In this document: piece by piece, positions 1-12,116 of the stretch
How positions within the stretch are numbered: the stretch's first letter is position 1
How the letters are laid out: every line of letters begins with the position of its first letter
Assembly (NCBI GenBank): GCA_037367355.1
Contig: CM074697.1
Span: 992,001-1,056,000, forward strand
DNA length: 64,000 bases
Origin: Neoscytalidium dimidiatum
Taxonomy: Eukaryota; Ascomycota; Dothideomycetes; Botryosphaeriales; Botryosphaeriaceae
Direction of reading: 5' to 3'
Translations under genes and position numbers: made by a program
Notes under the pieces: model-generated
What the model was told of the DNA's origin: nothing
Seen by the model: the letters and a program-made list of their open reading frames with translations, nothing else
The model's database searches: none

Positions 1-1033
1 CGGATAAGCGGCTCCTGTTCCACGAGTGCCTTATCTGAGAAGGCGTGAGAGATACTTCAGCGGAAGCGCGAGTGGTCTGCGTCGTTTGCTCTGGTTGAAG
101 TGATCAGGTTAGCAAACGCAACTTTCGCCCAGCCATCCGCCACCGTATTCACCAACGTAAAGATGCCGTGCTTCACGAAATGTGGCTTGGGATATGACTG
201 CACGTTTTTGGGCAGATTTCCTCGCCCAGCCGGTGGTGTCTTGTGACCATAAATGTCTCTCCACGCCTCTGCCTGGGTGTACGAGAGGTGGTTCGGCGCA
301 ACGCGAACGACATGGCTATACCGCCGATGCAGGTCTGTGATCCAGGCAACCTGAGTTCCGCGGAGTCTCTGTCAGTAACACGGCCCTTTGGATGCTGCTG
401 TGTAGGCTGGTCCAGGATACTTGCGCAGGAGATGGAGGAGCACATTGTAGGCTGCCTAGAGGCATCTTCGTAGAAAGAACGTCTAAAAGTGTTTGATGGT
501 CAACTCTTTGAACCTCTGCCATGTGCTTTTATATCATAAAGACATTTGAGCTCGTACCTCCCCCTCGGCTCGGAACTGGAAAGTAGGAACCCGAAAATCG
601 GGCTGCCGAGCCTCAACTTTGCAATATATATTTCTCTTTGAGATTACTTGCAAGGATATCATATTCGGATGCCTACAGAGTTCGTACGAGCACGCATGCA
701 TAAAGGAGAGTTTTCTCCGGTACCCGGGGGGCTGTGTTAGACAAGATCCAATCAAAAGGTTGCACATCCACGGAATACGAGATACGCGTTTATCGCAGCC
801 GCTGAATGGCTTCTCCGCATCCCCACTAAACCAGGCGTCCAGCGCATTGACGCATGGGTTGGCTGTGGGTTGTGACAATGGAGTACGTGGTTTCCGTCTA
901 GAGTCGAGTTTAATGTTTCCGTACATTCGGATTTTAAAATGACACATATCCGCTCTGTATTGATTCCTACAGGAACCGGCAATTGCTAAATCCAAATCGA
1001 AGCTGTTTTTCACTCAACTTGTGATACGCCACA
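1..1033. other. Intergenic, no gene recognised
   Basis: About 1 kb left of the TMEM184-like gene. Only short open frames occur on both strands (largest about 160 codons on the minus strand near 534-1013). None resembles a protein family I know and none has convincing splice structure. The right end is probably the promoter and 5' leader of the gene starting at 1034. Confidence 0.5.
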
Positions 1034-2513
1034 ATGGGAAAGTGTAGCCTAAGTGGATTGGACATCCCGTGTACGTTTCTCACGCGGCTACATATAAGGG
1101 AGTTCTCTTAACAACAAAAAGTGGTGGAAGAGGACGCAATCGGTTCCATCACGTTCCACCAATTTAGCATTGCTCTCGCAGCCTGCTTCACTATCGCTGC
1201 TGCCCTAGTCTCGTTCTACCTTATTTTTCGGCACATAGGCAACTACAATAGACCAATGGAGCAGAAGCAGTGAGTTTTGCCACGATCTGAACCGAAATTA
1301 ACTTCATTCTGACGAAAGGCTTTAGAATAATTCGAATAATATTCATGGTTCCTGTTTATGGCTTAACGTCATGCTTGGCAATTAAATATTACTCGCAGCA
1401 CGTCTACCTCGAAGCCTTGCATCAACTATACGAAGCCTTCGCTCTCGCATCTTTCTTTATTCTCTTGTGCCGTTACATGGCTCCAGCAACGCAGGAGCTC
1501 GAAGAACGATTTCGTGAAATTGAACCACGGAGTTGGATCCCGCCGATTCAATGGCTGAATATGTGTACCGGGGGCGAGAAGAGAGGCCCTTTTCGCACGC
1601 CCAGGAACGGCGTTACCTACATCCATGTACACCCATACCCATCTTGTCGTTTCTCAGTCTGGACTGGGGGGCGTGTTGATGACTTGCTGACCTTAGTTCA
1701 TCTTAGATCATCACCGTTGGTGTATTCCAATATTCAGTAGTGAAGCTCTGTACCACTCTCATCACGTTCATAACGGAGGCCACGGACACGTACTGTGCTG
1801 ATTCGAAGAGTACCAAGCATGCAGCTATATGGGTAAGCTCATCCGAAAACCCGTCGCAGATATCTCAACTACCACCCCAGTCCTGACACGCCACGCTTTT
1901 CAGATCAAGATCATTCAGATTCTCTCCCTGATCGTCGCCATGATCTTCCTGATGCAGTTTTACCTCCAATTTAAAGGGTCTCTTAGGCACCACAACCCGT
2001 TTCTGAAGTTCTTCGCCATCAAATTTGTAGTCTTTCTCAGCTACGTGCAGACTGTCAGTTAGCCCGCGGTTCGCAAGATGCAGGCAAGTTCTATTTGCTG
2101 ACGTCGCACGTCTTTCCAATAGTTCATCTTGAACCAGTTGACGAGCGGAGATTCGCCCGCCCTAAAGCCATCGAGCACCATTTCGTACCAATCCCTCGAC
2201 GTCGGCATACCGAACATGATTCTCTGCGTCGAAATGGCTATCGCAGCTATTATACATTTATGGGCATATCCATGGCGTGGGTATAGGAGTGTTGAGGTTG
2301 AGGCTCCGTGCGAGCTCTTTTCCGAGTCGGCAGTGGAACTTAGGGAGAGTGGATCAGACGAGCCTGACGGCTCTACCAAGGACCGAAAAAAAAAGGACGT
2401 TTATCACCATTGGGTCTGCCCTGTGTATCGTCCTCAAGGCGATGAACTTTTGGGATGTCATCAAGGAAGTGGCCTACAGCGGCCGTTGGCTATTTGTGGA
2501 GAAACGCCTGTGA
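1034..2513 (+). CDS. TMEM184/OSTalpha-family (DUF300) multi-pass membrane protein, apparently frameshifted
   Basis: Multi-pass membrane protein of the Solute_trans_a family (animal TMEM184, plant LAZ1, organic solute transporter alpha). In fungi these are usually vacuolar or endosomal proteins of poorly known function. I assembled it from six exons: 1034-1070, 1122-1269, 1326-1626, 1707-1832, 1904-2053 and 2123 onward. The introns are 51-80 nt with good branch sites and all phases agree. Family landmarks seen are EQKQIIRIIFMVPVYG, YEAFALASFF, GPFRTPRNG, the MQFYLQF helix and VGIPNMILCVEMA. In the last exon the reading frame must shift near a run of nine A (2386-2394) to reach the family-like tail AMNFWDVIKE...GRWLFVEKR, which ends at 2513. 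This is either a one-base homopolymer error or a real mutation. Exon 1 (37 nt, start at 1034) is the least certain part. Confidence 0.75.
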
Positions 2514-2775
2514 CACCTGCCACGGCTTCAATTGAACTGGTAAGCTGTGAGAGAGTCTGAGTTTTTCTGAATGTAGCCATGGAAATTTATTTCTTCCGTA
2601 TCTTATGGATCATGCCGTCTTCTAGTAATACGTTGCCCATAGCAGTTTTCATTGAATGCCACCAACGACTAAGAGAGAGTAGCTCGAAGAATACTATAGT
2701 CCTCCACCAGCTGCAAACCTGCGCATAGCCATCCCACTGCTCCAACCGACGAATATCTAGCTCCCTGACAACGGC

Positions 2776-5700
2776 TTAAATCAAGCTACGCCTCACCGTA
2801 TCACCAGTGTGGCCATCCATTTCCTCACCCATCTCCACCACATCATTCCCGTCTTCATCGCCCTTGGTTCCACCATTGCTTGCATCTTTATGTTCCCTAC
2901 AATTACAGCCATACCTTTCCTTGAATTCATACGACGGCAGTCCTCTGAGTAGATCCAGAGCTGCCAGTGCAGCCTTGGTCTTGGCATTCTTCCCGGCGGA
3001 TGCACAACCCTCCGCTATAATCCGATTGTGAAGCATGACTCCAGCGATACACCTTGGCGGGGCACCGGGAGTAATGTTGGGGAGCTCCTGAGCTAGAATG
3101 TTGATTTCATTGCAACTGAGCTCCTCAAGCAACCTATGAAGACGGGTGACTGGATGAGAATTGGCAAAAGAGTCGTAGATATGGATGTCTGTAAAGTACC
3201 ACCTGATGTGGTTTTCGAAGAACTTCTGCACCTCTGCGAAGTTGTATTTGCTGTCGACGAACAAAGCTCCGACGTACGCTTCCACGATATCCGGCAAACA
3301 CTTTGGAGGCGATTTAACCATCGTCCAGTAGTCCGGCGCCCCGTTGGACTGTAATTTGGCTGCTGTGACCTCAGTAACGTATTCCCTGACTTGGAATTCT
3401 ACCTGAGAATGACTGAATTTGAGGTGCTTGTGAAAACCCAGCTCCACGCACACCGCTCCGAGGAATCTATTGGATACCATGGCCATCTTGTGCTCCGTGA
3501 GCCACTGCGGGTCCTTGTCTGGAAAGTTGTAGATCAACCAGGTGACGCACACGTTGTCAATGAGTGAGTCACCCAAGAACTCCAACCGCTGGTACGAAGG
3601 CACCTTCTCGTAGTTGAAAGGGTATGAGGGATGCACAAAAGCGGATCTGAGGAGCTTTGCCGAACGAAACCTGTAGGATTGTTCCATCTCGACCTGATTT
3701 ACTAAATCGGTCTGGGCTGCCGTGGCCTGAGCATCAAGGTATAATGGCTTTTCATAGGCGTCATAGTAATCTGACCACTTTTGCATGGTATGATCATCGC
3801 TTGAGACAAGCTTGGTTACAGCTTTGACTGCATCATCCCAGCTCTCCGGCCTCCAGTCTCCAGGCGTATTGTGGGTTAAGTAAGCTGCACCTATGAGTGC
3901 TTCACAGACGTCTGCTACAGTTTTATCACCGAGGGAGTGCTTTATCATTTCCTCTCCGGTCTTGTTGTGACCTTTGCCTTCGAGCAATTTCAGGCCCTCG
4001 GGGTACCATGTCCTTCGCGAGAATGCCTGGCTACGAACGTAACCTGTGAGTTTTATTTTCCTTGCACTGTCGAACAGATTCTGGTTGCAGACCAGACACA
4101 TGCGCTTTACGTGAAAATCAAACTCGTTGTCGTCCGGGTTCTGGCCGAAAAGGGCTATTGAAGTTGCCATCTTGAGGAAACAGTCACCCATGAATTCAAG
4201 TCGCTCATAGTTGTTGCCCATGCCACGACGAAAGTTCTGCGCCTCTTCGCTGTGTTCGTCACTGTTATCGGAGTCCTTTGTCATAGCTTCCAGAGCTAGA
4301 TCGGGTCTGATGTCCAGGTCAAGAAGCCGACATGCCTCCAGCACAATCAAGTACTGATCGATGCGGTGAATGACTGCCGGAAGAACGTACATAGTTGCCA
4401 CCGCTTCCGTACGAAGGGCAGATATCCTGAGTGGTTCCGGGCACAAGTAGACCTTCGACCGGAGACCACCCTCACGCGACTCAGGTTCCGCTAGCATGTT
4501 TCGGCGGTGTAAGACCTGTCTTGCCTCGAACACTGGCTGTTCCCGATTCCAGGTTGGATCAGCCTTTGCTCTAGACGCTTTGTAAAGGCTGATAGAGTAG
4601 TTTAGAATATCCTTCTTGTGCTCCGGCTTCTTTCCAGTAACGACATCACCAGGAACGGGGTCTGTTGGCTTGAGTGCTGGAATCAGACACGTGGAGAAGA
4701 AACGCCTGCCACCGTCCCATTTGTCGACAAAATATCTGTTCAAGAGAAATTCATCTGGCATTTCGGGAGTCCAACGGTACTCATCGGTGATGGAGACTTC
4801 CTCAACCGCGGGCCAGTCGAGGATTTTCTGCAAACCGTAACATTCCGCATCTAGAACCTGGTAAAGGGTGTCCATGGGAGCGAGCCAATAAGACACCTTC
4901 GAGAGGTCTACTTCGTATGTCTTGTTGAAAACGTCTTTGAAAACCCTGAGCGTGTATGACGTCAGCAACCGGACCTCGTCTGGGCTGCACTTGAGTTGTG
5001 GTCGTAGCGGTACAAGCCGAACTCTACTTTTCTTCCCTGAATTAAGGAATATGGGGAATTCGGGAAGTTCTGGAAGAGCTGTTCGAGTTAGTATTGCCAA
5101 TGGCTGATTTGGCCTTTCAAGGCCATCCGGGAACTCGATGACGGTAACGTGGAGAGCCTGTGGAACTAATCCACGAGTCTCGGCCCAGAATTTCGGCTTT
5201 GTCATCATGTCGTATATGTTCGTCTTCTTACAGTTCAATGCTAGTCGTGCATTGCGCATTGCAGGGAGTTGTTTTGTGTAGATCGGTAAAAGATTTTCAT
5301 CCAAATAATTCTTCTCGCGAAGTTGTACGCAAGCCTCGAAAGCTGCAGATCGCTTTGCGACAGACTTTTTACTGGCTGGATGACCTCTTGCTGATGGAAT
5401 CGGCGAGTTCTCAGGAAGGATTACCTCACAAAGAAATTTGCCACTCTGCGAAGACATGACGTAGAGCGGTTCGAAGGGAACATCTCCTTGTCTAGGAAGT
5501 ACTGCTGTGAAGTGCGCTAGAACGCTCAGGCTACTGTCGTAGGTGAGCTTCGCCCTTGTAGTAGGCTCAGTGTAGGTCTTAAAACCCTTTTCTCCAAGTA
5601 TAAATTCCTCAATATCAGTATCATTTCCTTTGAGCAGGCGGTCTTCAGGTAGGGACTCGCAGAATTGATGCATTAGCTTTTCTGCCTGGCGAGCCTCCAG

Positions 5701-7630
5701 AACGATCTGTTTGTGTACTAGATTGCCTTCCTCAATCATGTGCAGGTATCGTGAGTTCCTATGTCTTGCGCGGCCTCTCGACTGGACATACTGGATCATG
5801 GTTTTGTAGAGATCGAATCGAACAACAAGGTTGCAGTCGGGGATGTCGAGGCCCTCCTCAGCCACTGACGTAGCAAACAGACAATTGAGTTCGCCTTTCT
5901 TAAATTTCAGAAGCGTTACGACTTGTTCCCGGAAGGAAGTATTGAGATCGCCAGCTTTTGACGAGTTTCCAACGATCATGCCTGACTTCAGGTAAGGCCC
6001 GCCGATGCTTGTGAAGACACGGTGCAAGAGGCGGGCTGTGTGCCGACGTTGGACGAAGACGATACATCGAGATTGCGTTGGACGTTCAAAATAACGCCGG
6101 AGCCAGGTGTTGAGGCTTAGAACCTTTGAGCTCAAGTATCTTGAGGTTGGTAGAGGCTCACCGAAAATGTGATTCTGAGCCATTTCAGCTGCTTCCTTCA
6201 ACTTTGCCACTTCTTCATCAAGACTGGAAATGGGCTTTCTCCTCTTGTTCTTGTGGTAAGCTTGCTCCTGACGACTCTCTAGTTTCATCGCTTCCTCCTC
6301 TTCAAGAGCAAAAAACCAGTACATGTCCGAGCACCAGGCTCCGAGCTCAGAACTGGCCTGCTTCGAGGACTGAAAGAGCGGTTGGAAAGCTCTGAAATCT
6401 CCAAACCGTTCTCTCATCTTCTGGTAGAAGGGTGTCTCGAATGCTTTCTGTAACGGAGAATACTTGACCACTTCCTCTGCCGGGCGACTGATGGTCTTCC
6501 GCAGAAGGTTCAGATTGGATGTTGTAGCAATGCGGCAGTGTAGAAGCGCTTCTAACCCGCTTTCACAATATTAGTGGTGTTATTTTAAGATTTAAAATGT
6601 GTGCCGTTCAATCTTACCTCGCGGCCTGGACAACGTCCACCTTCGCATCGACAGGAGATGCAGTCATTCCGAAGACCTTTGGTCGCTTAATGGCTTCGAT
6701 GGGCAGATAGTAATCTTTGATGATCCTTTTGAGAGTTAGTGCACTTCGAGCACTGCATTTAGACGTTTAGAACTCACTTAGCATAGCTGTGGCCTTTCTT
6801 GGCGTGATGAGCTTCATCAAATATCAGCAGGTTTATCTGCTCCATCTTAATGAACGAGTGCATTAGGCACTGAGAAAGGACTTCGGCAGTGCACACGATG
6901 ACCATATTCTGCTCGAAATGCTTCTCCCAGGTCTGTTTTGACCACAGGTCACAGCCCATAGCACCACAGAAGCGTTCAATTTTCTGGTCAAGATTAGTTT
7001 CGAGGACGGCGAATTGCTGGAACACTAAGGTCACAGAATCAACCTATCTATTCAGTTAGCAAATGTACAGTCATAAGAGCGATGGTGAACGAAGGGAGAA
7101 GATTGGCATACTAGGAAAAAAGAAATTCGAGGGAGTTTTCCTGACGCCCGATCTTCGAGTTCTTTGTCGATGACGTGTTTAAGTAGTAGCACCGCAATTA
7201 GGGTCTTGCCAGAGCCGGTGTCGAGAACTGCAATAACGTTCTCCTCTTTGGCCCTCTCAAAGAGCTCGAGTTGATACTCCCGTGGATCGTTAATGATTGT
7301 TGGGTCATGTTTGGCCAGCATGTTACGCACGGAGAGGGCTTCGTCGTCTGTCGTCTTCAGCGCTTCCTTGACTTCCTCTTGGGTCACTGTCTCCGCTTTC
7401 CGTGTGACCCAGGAACTGAAAATTGCATACTGTTGTCGTTTCTTTTCTGAACTCTTACAAGCAGTTCCGGGGTCTAGCATGTCATCCTCACTCTCAGAAT
7501 CCGCCTGATCACCTCCCGGCCTGTCAATTTCGTCTGTAGTCTGAGGCATTGGTGCTGTAGCCAGAACTGGAACTGTATCGGAAACAAGGCGCATCGCCAT
7601 CACTGGGCTCTTCGGCGAAGTGAGCTGCAT
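2776..7630 (-). CDS. dcl1: Dicer-like protein 1 (RNase III / DExD-H helicase)
   Basis: Cleaves double-stranded RNA into small RNAs for RNA silencing. The coding exons on the minus strand are 7630-7112, 7043-6778, 6725-6618 and 6559-2776, giving 1558 residues, normal for fungal Dcl1. Introns are 52-68 nt with matching phases. Domains in order: helicase with Walker A DTGSGKT and the DEAH box FDEAHHAKK; helicase C-terminal half with [19 protein letters not shown] and QSRGRARH; Dicer dimerisation domain; RNase IIIa with [13 protein letters not shown] and [10 protein letters not shown]; RNase IIIb with [13 protein letters not shown] and [10 protein letters not shown]; a C-terminal dsRNA-binding-like segment ending in a Cys/His-containing tail. 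Both RNase III sites keep their acidic residues, so the enzyme looks active. Dcl1 rather than Dcl2 because of the helicase sequence and length. It is divergent from tap42, sharing a 524 bp intergenic region. Confidence 0.95.
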
Positions 7631-8154
7631 TGTGGGCTAGTTAGCTCATTAACGCGCCGCTGTAGAGGCCAAGTAAACGTGCTGCTAGGCACTAGAATGC
7701 TGCGACAGGAGTGTACTTGTTAGATTAGTAGAGGCTGCGCCAACTTGAGCAAGGTTAGTTGGCAATGCAAGCTGGGACGTTTAGTAAATGCTGTAGGCCA
7801 TGTCTCATAAGACGCTGTTTGTTGCGTGCACGCGTCCACGGTTGGTTGCAGATGCCAAACTTTATGGCGGTCAGCTGCTCCTACGCGGAATGAACGCGCT
7901 CGCGAGTATGCGTTGCCACAACCGCACGCGGAGCTGAGGAAAGCTGGTTGTATTGTAATTTCTGGTAGGGCAGTGTGGATGCTGCGTCGTTGATCTTCGT
8001 TGATCTGGATCGATGCGTCAGTCAGCATGCATCGGTATTCATGCGCGTCGATCATTGGTCAACGCGCTAAGACACGGCGCACGTGTTTTCTACGCAATTC
8101 GTTTCCTTTCAAACGGCAACAACCACCTCACCTTCACCACCCAGGACTTCGAAG
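7631..8154. promoter_or_regulatory. Divergent promoter region between dcl1 and tap42
   Basis: 524 bp between two divergent start codons. The side next to tap42 (about 8085-8150) is rich in C, A and T, like a fungal 5' leader. One ACGCGT occurs at about 7828. A 111-codon minus-strand frame here (7720-8055) has no family resemblance and is taken as chance. Confidence 0.5.
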
Positions 8155-9334
8155 ATGAGCAACGAAGCTGAACAGCAGCCCCAGAGCCTCCGCGCTCTGT
8201 TCGCCAGTGCCGAGACGCAGAGGAAGGAGCTGGAGGCATCATACGACTCCAACAGCGACGCTTATCAAGAGAAGCTTAACGCAGCTATCGCCACTTATGA
8301 AGAGTGCCTAAGGGTCGCAGACCGCGTTTCATTGTTCAGTCCAAATGAGACCCTCGAAGACGTGTCTTCCGGAGACTTACAGTAGGGTGCATCGCCTTTG
8401 CTTGTATCTACATCTATCTCATTCGGACTACAGATACATGCTCATTGACTACTACCTGGCCGAGCTAATCCAAAAAATTACTGGTTCTGACCGAAGGTCG
8501 AACCTGCTCAGAGCTCGTCGCAGCTATGAGAAGTTCCTTAACTTGCTTGATTCGTACGATATACTGTCGAAATCCGATGCCAAGCTTTATGAAAAGTATC
8601 AGGAGTCTCCCGATTCCTTCTCCACGGCGTCCACTTCAGATCCTGCTGCCAGGAGAGAAACCAAAATTTCCCGTTTCAGGACTGAGAAGGATTTAAAGGC
8701 AAAGCTCGAGGTACGTATCTCGACCTTCATCACGTGCGTCCCTGCTAAGTACGGACTACAGCATCTCAACCAGAACCCCGCCGCATTTCAAAACGACGAG
8801 GACGCTTTGCGCCAGCTATTTCTCACGAAAATTGCTCTTTGCGTCCATCAAGCTTTCGCATCACTAGAGTCTTTAGCTCAGGAGCTACAGATCTTGGCCA
8901 TGGCTCCGCCCGCGCCTCCACCCGATGCTGGATCTGCAACTTATGATTCACGTCAACGTGATCGTCGCGGCGATGGTTACTCTGAGCGTCTGGATTCGCC
9001 GCTCGCAGGCCTGACCAACCGCACCGGTCCTATTCTGAGTGCTGATGGAAAACCGCTCAGACCGTTTACGCTTTTAGACAACCGGCAGAGGCTACAGCAA
9101 GGCGTATTTCGTCCAGATCACAGCCTGCCTACTATGACTATTGACGAGTACTTGGAGGAAGAGAGGAAGCGGGGAGGCATCATCGAAGGCGGCGGGGAGC
9201 AGTCCGGCATCCGTCCTGAGCCGGATGAGGATGATATGGAAAAGATTGACGCGGAGACGATGAAAGCGCGCGCATGGGATGATTTCAAGGACGATAACCC
9301 CAAAGGAGCTGGCAACACAATGAACAGAGGTTGA
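8155..9334 (+). CDS. tap42: TAP42/alpha4 family PP2A-binding TOR effector
   Basis: Binds and stabilises catalytic subunits of PP2A-type phosphatases downstream of TORC1. Exons 8155-8381, 8434-8710 and 8762-9334 encode 358 residues, the usual fungal size. Recognised from the N-terminal alpha-solenoid: SLRALFASAE, YEECLRVADRVSLFSPNETL, YMLIDYYLAELI, YEKFLNLLDSYDIL and ESPDSFSTASTSDPAARRETKI. The C-terminal segment has PLRPFTLLDNRQRL, TMTIDEYLEEE and ARAWDDFKDDNPKGAGNTMNRG, the conserved tail. I chose the ATG at 8155 because the family starts just before this point; an in-frame ATG-less extension reaches back to 8083. The second intron (8711-8761, 51 nt) is a multiple of three with no stop, so it could be mistaken for coding; its GTACGT start, TGCTAAG branch and CAG end mark it as an intron. 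tsc1, another TOR-pathway gene, is next on the same strand. Confidence 0.95.
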
Positions 9335-10177
9335 CAGTTCGTCTTGTTGCGCCGCTTGTGTCGCAGTGTACCGAGGAACAGGATAATCGAAAGGCTACGC
9401 CTCATGCGGCTTGGTAGCACCCGATGAGTACAAATTGTCCAGCTGAGTTACTCTAATGGGCTGTAGTGGGAAGGCAACATAGTCGAAACCGATCTCCGGC
9501 TTGGCCAGATCTCGGGTTGTAGGAGGCATTTTTAAGACACCACCACTCTCTGTGCCGGTCAGAAGCGGAGGGCGGCGGGAGGAGGGATTGGTGGCACCCA
9601 GGTACCAGGAGAAGGTCTGCAGTGCCTTCTCGAATGAGATTTTAATCAATCTGGAACCCAGGCAAATTCGAGGATTCCACGTGTATTTCCCCAAATCGCA
9701 CGCTGGAACGAACCGGCGGGCACGGCTAAGAAAAGCAGGTCGCCCTGATTGGAATAAGTTTAGCCGACAGCGTGGCCTTCAGCAGCAGCACGCCCGGGCC
9801 GCAGTCATGGAATGTCCCGTCATCTTCTCAGCCTTTCCGGAATTACTGCTGCGCACAATTCCACCGAGCTCCCTCAAGCGCATGGCCACTTGCTGTCGAG
9901 AGAAGGCCCGACGCGTGAATCCGCCGGTCCCCCGAGGGCTGCAAATCCCTGATCGACCGGCCGTTCGCGCGATACAATCACAATCGCGTGGGGTCGTTTG
10001 CTTATCTGAACCGCGGCATTGGCATTGACTTACAAGACGCATTATTATGAAGCAGTGCTAACGACAAGCTATGATGCATGGATACGAAGCGTCCTAAAAC
10101 GATCGCTCTCCGCTCTGGCTAATCTGGGGGCTTGATTCGTTGTGAATGCAGGAGAGTCGTGTGTACGTACGCGTAGA

Positions 10178-10196
10178 GGGGGGGGGGTTTTTTTTT
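10178..10196. repeat. G10-T9 homopolymer junction
   Basis: Ten G followed directly by nine T in non-coding DNA. Such a tract is prone to length errors in sequencing and to slippage in the cell. Confidence 0.9.
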
Positions 10197-12091
10197 CCCA
10201 GCCCAGCTCTGTGTCCAATAGTGCTAGTAACAGTCGCCTAGTAGATGGGCACTGGACGCATCATGCGTGCGACCAGGCAAGGTGCATGTACTGTGTTTGC
10301 AGCTTTGCACACCGTCAAACACTGAAGAGAGGACCATCATGTTGTGTACCCCAGCGGCAGGCCGCGGGTGTCCGGGCCCGGGAAGCTTAAATTTTCTTCC
10401 AGATTCTGCAGCAGAGATTGGTGTGCGCGAAATGGCTCTGCCCGCCAAACCTTCACCGGGACGTGAGAGTCAATTAGATGGCGCGTGGAAGACGCAATGC
10501 GCGCCGACTGCAAACGACTGCAGCTGCAGGTACTCAGCGCAGGTGCGTTTTGGTGGCACGTCAGACCACAGAACGGACAAGTATGCTGGCACTGGCCCTG
10601 ACAAGATTCGCGCAGAGTCATCCCTCCTTGCGTTGATCGGTCGACCCGGTTGCGATCTCACCGCTGCTGTGCCTGTGGGCGTCGGGAGGACGGCCGACAC
10701 CGTCCTCAGTGTACACAGTATGTCCGCACCTGGCGGCGATCATCGGCGCCGTTCACCCATCGGACTCGCCCTGGCCGAGACCCAATGTCCGGCGAGCAAC
10801 CTTATCAAGACGCACGCGACGCGGCCGCTCCACAACGACAGCAGGTGGCGGCGTGGGCGAGGATGGACCCCTCTTCCCAGCAGCAATGGCCCGTGTGGGC
10901 TGCCGGGGGCAGCGGACGTCTGGAACCTATGCTGGCTGATGATCGAGCAGGGAGAAGTCGCAGGCATGCAGTGCGCGCAGCGGCCATAGGCGCGATGGAT
11001 GCGTGCAATCGCCTGATGCCGTCGGTGGGCCGCTGGGCATCGGGCAGACGGCGAAGGGGCTCTTGGCTTTTGTCGTCGTGTCTCAATGCCTCAAAGCTTG
11101 AGCGGGACGCGGTGTGAAAGGTGCCTGACAGGCATCGGAAGCCAGAGCACCTGCAGCCTCTTAAGGAAGCCGGGAAGTCCGTGGAAGCGAGCAGCCCAGA
11201 GAACGGGCGTCGTCTTTCGGGCAGGTCCTCCTGCTGAGCGCGCTAGGCATCAAATCAAGCGCCAACGTCGACTGGCTTGTGGGCAGCCCGTTTTCTCCAA
11301 CGTCTATCGACGGAGGCGCATCCCCCTTGGCCAGGCCTATCACCCCGCGCGGCGCAGAGATGGAGGACGCAGTACATGCGCCACATCCCTGGTCGGCTGC
11401 AGGCGACAAGCCCCTGCCGCACAAACAGAGACGCGCCCGGCAGCAGCTGTGTGACGGCGGCTGCCACAGCGGACATTGGCGCAGCGTATGTTGGCTTGTG
11501 GGCTAGGTGAGGGCGCGCACAGTGACGTTATGTGAAAGTATTCGTTATGTCGGAGATAGTGACGGGGGGCCGCCTGGGGATCGCCGTGCGATTGGCCGCC
11601 GGGGGGCACGCAGCCATCTTGCGCCCACGCCCAGACGCCCCCGGTCCGGCTGCAAGCCCCTCTGATGGCCAAGGGCCTGCCAGACACCGGCAGACTGGAT
11701 CCGCTTGGCCCAGCCCACAGCGTGCTGCGAAACGAAGTGAGCCGCCGCAGCCAGCAGCGTGCGCTAGCAATCAATTAGATTGCTTTTGCCAGAGAGCTCT
11801 GCCGCAAGCAGTCGCCTCTGTCCGTCCGCCTTATCAGCACTGCCGGCCCCAGGGACCATCGGCCTCTGCTCTGCCCACCGTTGTGGTGACGGGAGCAGCC
11901 GGCGCGCACCGCCTACGGGGTCTTTGACTCGTGCAGTACATCAGCAAGCTCGCCCCGCCAAATCTCACCTCGCCCACGAGCGCGACTATGCCGCCTACTC
12001 TGGCTCAGCACACCAAGCTCCCGCTTCCGTCATAGCATTCTCCAGCTGCGAGCTGAGCGCGCTTCCATGGCCGCCGGGTACGCTCCTTTTT

Positions 12092-12111
12092 GCCGCCGCC
12101 GCCGCCGCCGC
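12092..12111 (+). repeat. GCC triplet repeat in the tsc1 leader
   Basis: A 20-nt run of GCC triplets ending six bases before the proposed tsc1 ATG at 12117. It lies in frame with the coding sequence but is preceded only by a TTG codon, so I treat it as 5' leader. Confidence 0.8.
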
Positions 12112-12116
12112 TCCCA

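Larger units (their letters stand above)
9335..12116. other. Long GC-rich intergenic region before tsc1
   Basis: 2.8 kb without a recognisable gene. A minus-strand frame (about 9787-9395) is open for some 130 codons but has no ATG and no family I know. The plus strand across 9501-10028 is also open; the piece after the ATG at 9807 faintly resembles an F-box (FPELLLRTIPPSSLKRM) but is too short to call. From about 10.2 to 12.1 kb the DNA is GC-rich, which by itself creates long chance frames on both strands. It contains a G10T9 tract at 10178-10196. It may hold a long tsc1 leader or a non-coding transcript; the sequence cannot settle this. Confidence 0.4.

Noticed and set aside
1865..2379. An apparent two-exon minus-strand gene with a GCTAAC branch site
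   Set aside because: The plus strand of the same DNA encodes exons 5 and 6 of a TMEM184-family protein with clear family sequence and matching phases; the minus frames are their antisense shadow.
10267..10989. Plus-strand frame of 240 codons
   Set aside because: GC-rich DNA gives open frames on both strands here; no domain, no splice support.
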